From an uncultured Lachnospiraceae bacterium (GTDB taxonomy: Bacteria > Bacillota > Clostridia > Lachnospirales > Lachnospiraceae), in the NCBI GenBank assembly GCA_948688495.1, contig CAPQSW010000049.1:1-16832 (forward strand): DNA of 16,832 nt. The letters run 5' to 3'. The translations under genes and the position numbers were made by a program. Positions within the stretch are counted from its first letter, which is position 1; each line of letters starts with the position of its first letter. The notes beneath the pieces are model-generated. The model did not search any database. It had not been told where the DNA came from and saw only the letters and a program-made list of their open reading frames with translations. Of this stretch, positions 14,875 to 16,832 are shown in pieces.

Positions 14875-15849
14875 ATGGCAAAAGAGATTGAGACGATTGC
14901 GGTATTGACCAGCGGCGGCGATGCGCCGGGAATGAATGCGGCAATCCGTGCAGTTGTGCGCCAGGCACTTTCACGTGGCAAAAAGGTAAAAGGAATTAAA
15001 AGAGGATATGCAGGTCTCCTCCAGGAGGAGATTGTAGATTTGGAAGCAAGAAGCGTATCAGATATTATCCAGCGTGGTGGTACGATTCTGGCGACAGCAA
15101 GATGCCGCGAATTTACCACACCGGAAGGACAGCAGAAGGGTGCAGATATATGCCGGAAGCATGGGATTGACGGTGTCGTGGTTATCGGCGGGGACGGCTC
15201 CTTTAAGGGTGCGCAGAAATTGGCGGCTCTTGGAATCAACACGATTGGCGTTCCGGGGACCATTGACCTAGATATTGCCTGTACTGAGTACACGATTGGA
15301 TTTGACACGGCGGTAAATACGGCTATGGATGCGATTGACAAGGTACGCGATACATCTACTTCCCATGAGAGATGTTCGATCATTGAGGTTATGGGAAGGG
15401 GCGCAGGCTTCATCGCATTGTGGTGTGGGATTGCGAATGGTGCGGAGGATATTCTGCTGCCGGAGAAATACGACTATGACGAGCAGAAATTAGTGAATAA
15501 TATTATCAATAACCGCAAGCGCGGCAAGAAGCATCACATTATCATCAATGCGGAAGGCATTGGTCACTCTACCAGTATGGCAAAGCGAATTGAGGCGGCT
15601 ACTGGAGTGGAGACGCGTGCTACGATTCTGGGACACATGCAGCGTGGGGGCAGTCCGACCTGTAAGGACCGCGTTTATGCGTCGACGATGGGAGCAAAGG
15701 CTGCAGATTTATTATGTGATGGCAAGTCTAACCGTGTCGTTGGTTATCGGCATGGGGAATTTGTTGATTTTGATATCGACGAAGCTCTTGCTATGCAGAA
15801 AGCGATTTCTGAGTACCAGTTCGAGATCTGCGAAAGTCTCAGTCGGTAA
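14875..15849 (+). CDS. pfkA: ATP-dependent 6-phosphofructokinase
   Basis: This 324-residue cytoplasmic enzyme phosphorylates fructose 6-phosphate to the 1,6-bisphosphate, the committed step of glycolysis. The nucleotide site shows TSGGDAPGMN (12-21) and GGDGS (105-109). The catalytic segment is PGTIDLDI (127-134) with D131 and D133, followed by YTIGFDTA; substrate-binding regions EVMGRGAGFIAL and HMQRGGSP are present. Glycines at G108 and G128 indicate ATP rather than pyrophosphate as donor. The usual TIDND is TIDLD here, which I recall as common in Lachnospiraceae. The ATG at 14875 has AGGAGG nine bases before it. No promoter of its own is evident in the 54-base gap, so transcription with dnaE is likely. 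The methyltransferase gene follows after 14 bases. Confidence 0.97.
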   Translation: MAKEIETIAVLTSGGDAPGMNAAIRAVVRQALSRGKKVKGIKRGYAGLLQEEIVDLEARSVSDIIQRGGTILATARCREFTTPEGQQKGADICRKHGIDGVVVIGGDGSFKGAQKLAALGINTIGVPGTIDLDIACTEYTIGFDTAVNTAMDAIDKVRDTSTSHERCSIIEVMGRGAGFIALWCGIANGAEDILLPEKYDYDEQKLVNNIINNRKRGKKHHIIINAEGIGHSTSMAKRIEAATGVETRATILGHMQRGGSPTCKDRVYASTMGAKAADLLCDGKSNRVVGYRHGEFVDFDIDEALAMQKAISEYQFEICESLSR

Positions 15850-15863
15850 GGAGACAATGATGT

Positions 15864-16655
15864 ATGATTACAAGTTCTTCCAACCCTAAGATGAAACATA
15901 TTATACAGTTGAATAAAAAGCCCAAAACCCGCTATGAACAGCGGGTTTTTGTGGTGGAAGGAATAAAAATGTGCATGGAAGCTCCCAGAGAGCAGATTCA
16001 GGCGATGTATATATCTGAGAGTTTTCTTGCTGATAGGAATAATCAGGAGCTAATTAAGGATTATTCTTATGAGACGGTATCAGATCACGTATTTTCCCAG
16101 ATCAGCGATACAAAGACGCCGCAGGGAGTTCTCTGCCTGGTGAAGATGCCGGAGTATCGCATGGAGGAATTGTTAGGATCGATCCCGCATCTTCTGATTC
16201 TTGAGAATATACAAGACCCTGGGAATCTTGGGACCATGATGCGTACCGGGGAAGGGGCTGGCATTACCGGCATGATTATGGATAAGACTACGGTAGATTT
16301 GTTTAATCCGAAAACCATCCGTTCCACAATGGGTTCCCTATTTCGCGTACCTTTTTATGTTACAGACAATGTTGAGGAAACGATTGGCGCGTTGAAGGAA
16401 AGGGGTATTGCGTTGTATGCCGCCTGCTTGGATGGGACAATGGCTTATGACGCTGCTGATTACACCGGTCCCTGTGGATTTCTGGTTGGAAACGAGGCAA
16501 AGGGGCTTCGGATGGAAACGGCAGCATTTGCGGATGCCCATGTCCGGATTCCGATGGAAGGTACGGTGGAATCTTTAAATGCTGCGGTGGCGTCCGCCCT
16601 ATTGATGTATGAGGTAAATCGACAGAGGAGGAAGGCAAATGCGAATTTGGTTTAA
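15864..16655 (+). CDS. SpoU/TrmH-family RNA 2'-O-ribose methyltransferase
   Basis: This 263-residue SPOUT-class enzyme transfers a methyl group from S-adenosylmethionine to a ribose 2'-OH, most likely in 23S rRNA. An N-terminal substrate-binding domain (residues ~5-95, with RVFVVEGIKM) precedes the knotted catalytic domain. Motif 1 is ENIQDPGNLGTMMRTGE (114-130) with N121 and R127, motif 2 is FLVGNEAKGL (206-215), and motif 3 is IPMEGTVESLNAAVASALLM (229-248). The ribosome site AAGGAG overlaps the pfkA stop; ATGs at 15857 and 15860 are in other frames that end quickly. The exact target nucleotide is not readable from the sequence. Codons 21-29 form a terminator-like hairpin (15924-15950). The next gene overlaps its end by 17 bases. 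Confidence 0.94.
   Translation: MITSSSNPKMKHIIQLNKKPKTRYEQRVFVVEGIKMCMEAPREQIQAMYISESFLADRNNQELIKDYSYETVSDHVFSQISDTKTPQGVLCLVKMPEYRMEELLGSIPHLLILENIQDPGNLGTMMRTGEGAGITGMIMDKTTVDLFNPKTIRSTMGSLFRVPFYVTDNVEETIGALKERGIALYAACLDGTMAYDAADYTGPCGFLVGNEAKGLRMETAAFADAHVRIPMEGTVESLNAAVASALLMYEVNRQRRKANANLV
15924..15950 (+). terminator. Terminator-like hairpin inside the methyltransferase coding sequence
   Basis: AAAACCCGCU pairs perfectly with AGCGGGUUUU (10 bp, loop AUGAAC), followed by a fifth U. It has the shape of an intrinsic terminator but lies 60 bases into an intact gene, in codons 21-29. It may trim or attenuate transcripts coming from dnaE-pfkA. The U-run is short, so the effect may be partial. 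Confidence 0.4.
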
Positions 16656-16832
16656 GATATTTAAGGACAATCATCTCTTGCGTGATACTGTCATCACGGA
16701 TGACAGTGATGACACGCGTACCCACAAGATTTTTCATGCGCTGGAGCAGGTCTGTTATGAATTTGATTTGAGTAAACCGATTTGGCTGGATGCCACGGTG
16801 GCAGAGTTTAAACGTCATGATAAGGCGCGCTT
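16639..16832 (+). CDS. Small conserved hypothetical protein, C-terminus cut by window edge
   Basis: The start is ATG 16639, seven bases after AGGAGG (16626-16631) and inside the last codons of the methyltransferase gene, so translation is probably coupled. The visible 64 residues begin MRIWFKIFKDNHLLRDTVI and continue with DDTRTHKIFHALEQ, PIWLDATVAEFKRHDK. I recall similar short proteins of unknown function (roughly 85-90 residues) as widespread in Lachnospiraceae; this is memory, not a search. There is no signal peptide or membrane segment. A strong hairpin lies in its codons 17-23. Confidence 0.8.
   Translation, partial: MRIWFKIFKDNHLLRDTVITDDSDDTRTHKIFHALEQVCYEFDLSKPIWLDATVAEFKRHDKAR
16681..16716 (+). 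other. Strong intragenic hairpin near the start of the last gene
   Basis: ACTGTCATC (16687-16695) and GATGACAGT (16699-16707) form a perfect 9-bp inverted repeat with a 3-base loop. An outer CGTG/CACG pair (16681-16684, 16713-16716) can extend the structure across an internal loop. No U-run follows. Confidence 0.6.

Noticed and set aside
15015..15031. Near-perfect palindrome TCTCCTCC-A-GGAGGAGA inside pfkA with an internal GGAGGAG
   Set aside because: It encodes the ordinary GLLQEE segment, the one-base centre makes a poor RNA hairpin, and no start codon follows the Shine-Dalgarno-like core at a useful distance.
1..16832. CRISPR arrays, tRNA or rRNA genes, riboswitches
   Set aside because: No regularly spaced repeats, cloverleaf-like sequences or known leader motifs were seen in the few intergenic stretches.

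Overview
The window looks like chromosomal DNA of an anaerobic gut Firmicute, most likely a Lachnospiraceae member. The basis is moderate GC with strong AGGAGG ribosome sites, a DnaE and PfkA of clostridial type (PfkA carries TIDLD at the active site), and lysine-rich fibronectin-III surface proteins typical of that family. This placement is inferred from protein sequence only.

Left part (1-2155). A TetR-type repressor, cut by the left edge, lies on the minus strand just downstream of a CPBP/Abi intramembrane metalloprotease on the same strand. The tetR promoter, with two matching operator palindromes, sits inside the last codons and just beyond the stop of the protease gene. Then comes a scar region of about 0.8 kb. 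It holds the protease promoter, a truncated ICE-type sigma-like gene, an unidentified minus-strand coding-like fragment and a short IS256-type transposase remnant.

Middle part (2092-8801). A two-gene plus-strand operon encodes secreted proteins. The first is a 1738-residue M60 (enhancin/mucinase-like) metallopeptidase with an N-terminal dockerin, fibronectin-III and discoidin-like modules. Twenty-five bases later comes a secreted protein with a cohesin-like N-terminal domain and three very lysine-rich fibronectin-III repeats. The pair suggests a minimal cellulosome-style system that holds a mucin or glycoprotein peptidase on the cell surface.

ABC transporter (8813-11186). A promoter with a possible ARG-box-like operator leads into a substrate-binding lipoprotein, a permease and an ATPase of the polar amino acid uptake family, closed by a clear terminator. 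The binding protein is circularly permuted: the half that is normally C-terminal (lobe 2) comes first.

Right part (11189-16832). Housekeeping genes follow on the plus strand: dnaE, pfkA, a SpoU-type rRNA 2'-O-methyltransferase, and the start of a small conserved-looking protein. The spacing and overlaps suggest one transcript. A terminator-like hairpin lies inside the first 90 bases of the methyltransferase gene, and another strong hairpin lies near the start of the last gene.

The most interesting observations are the circularly permuted binding protein, the dockerin-peptidase/cohesin-like pair, the textbook double-operator tetR promoter hidden in the neighbouring gene's 3' end, and the intragenic terminator-like hairpin.
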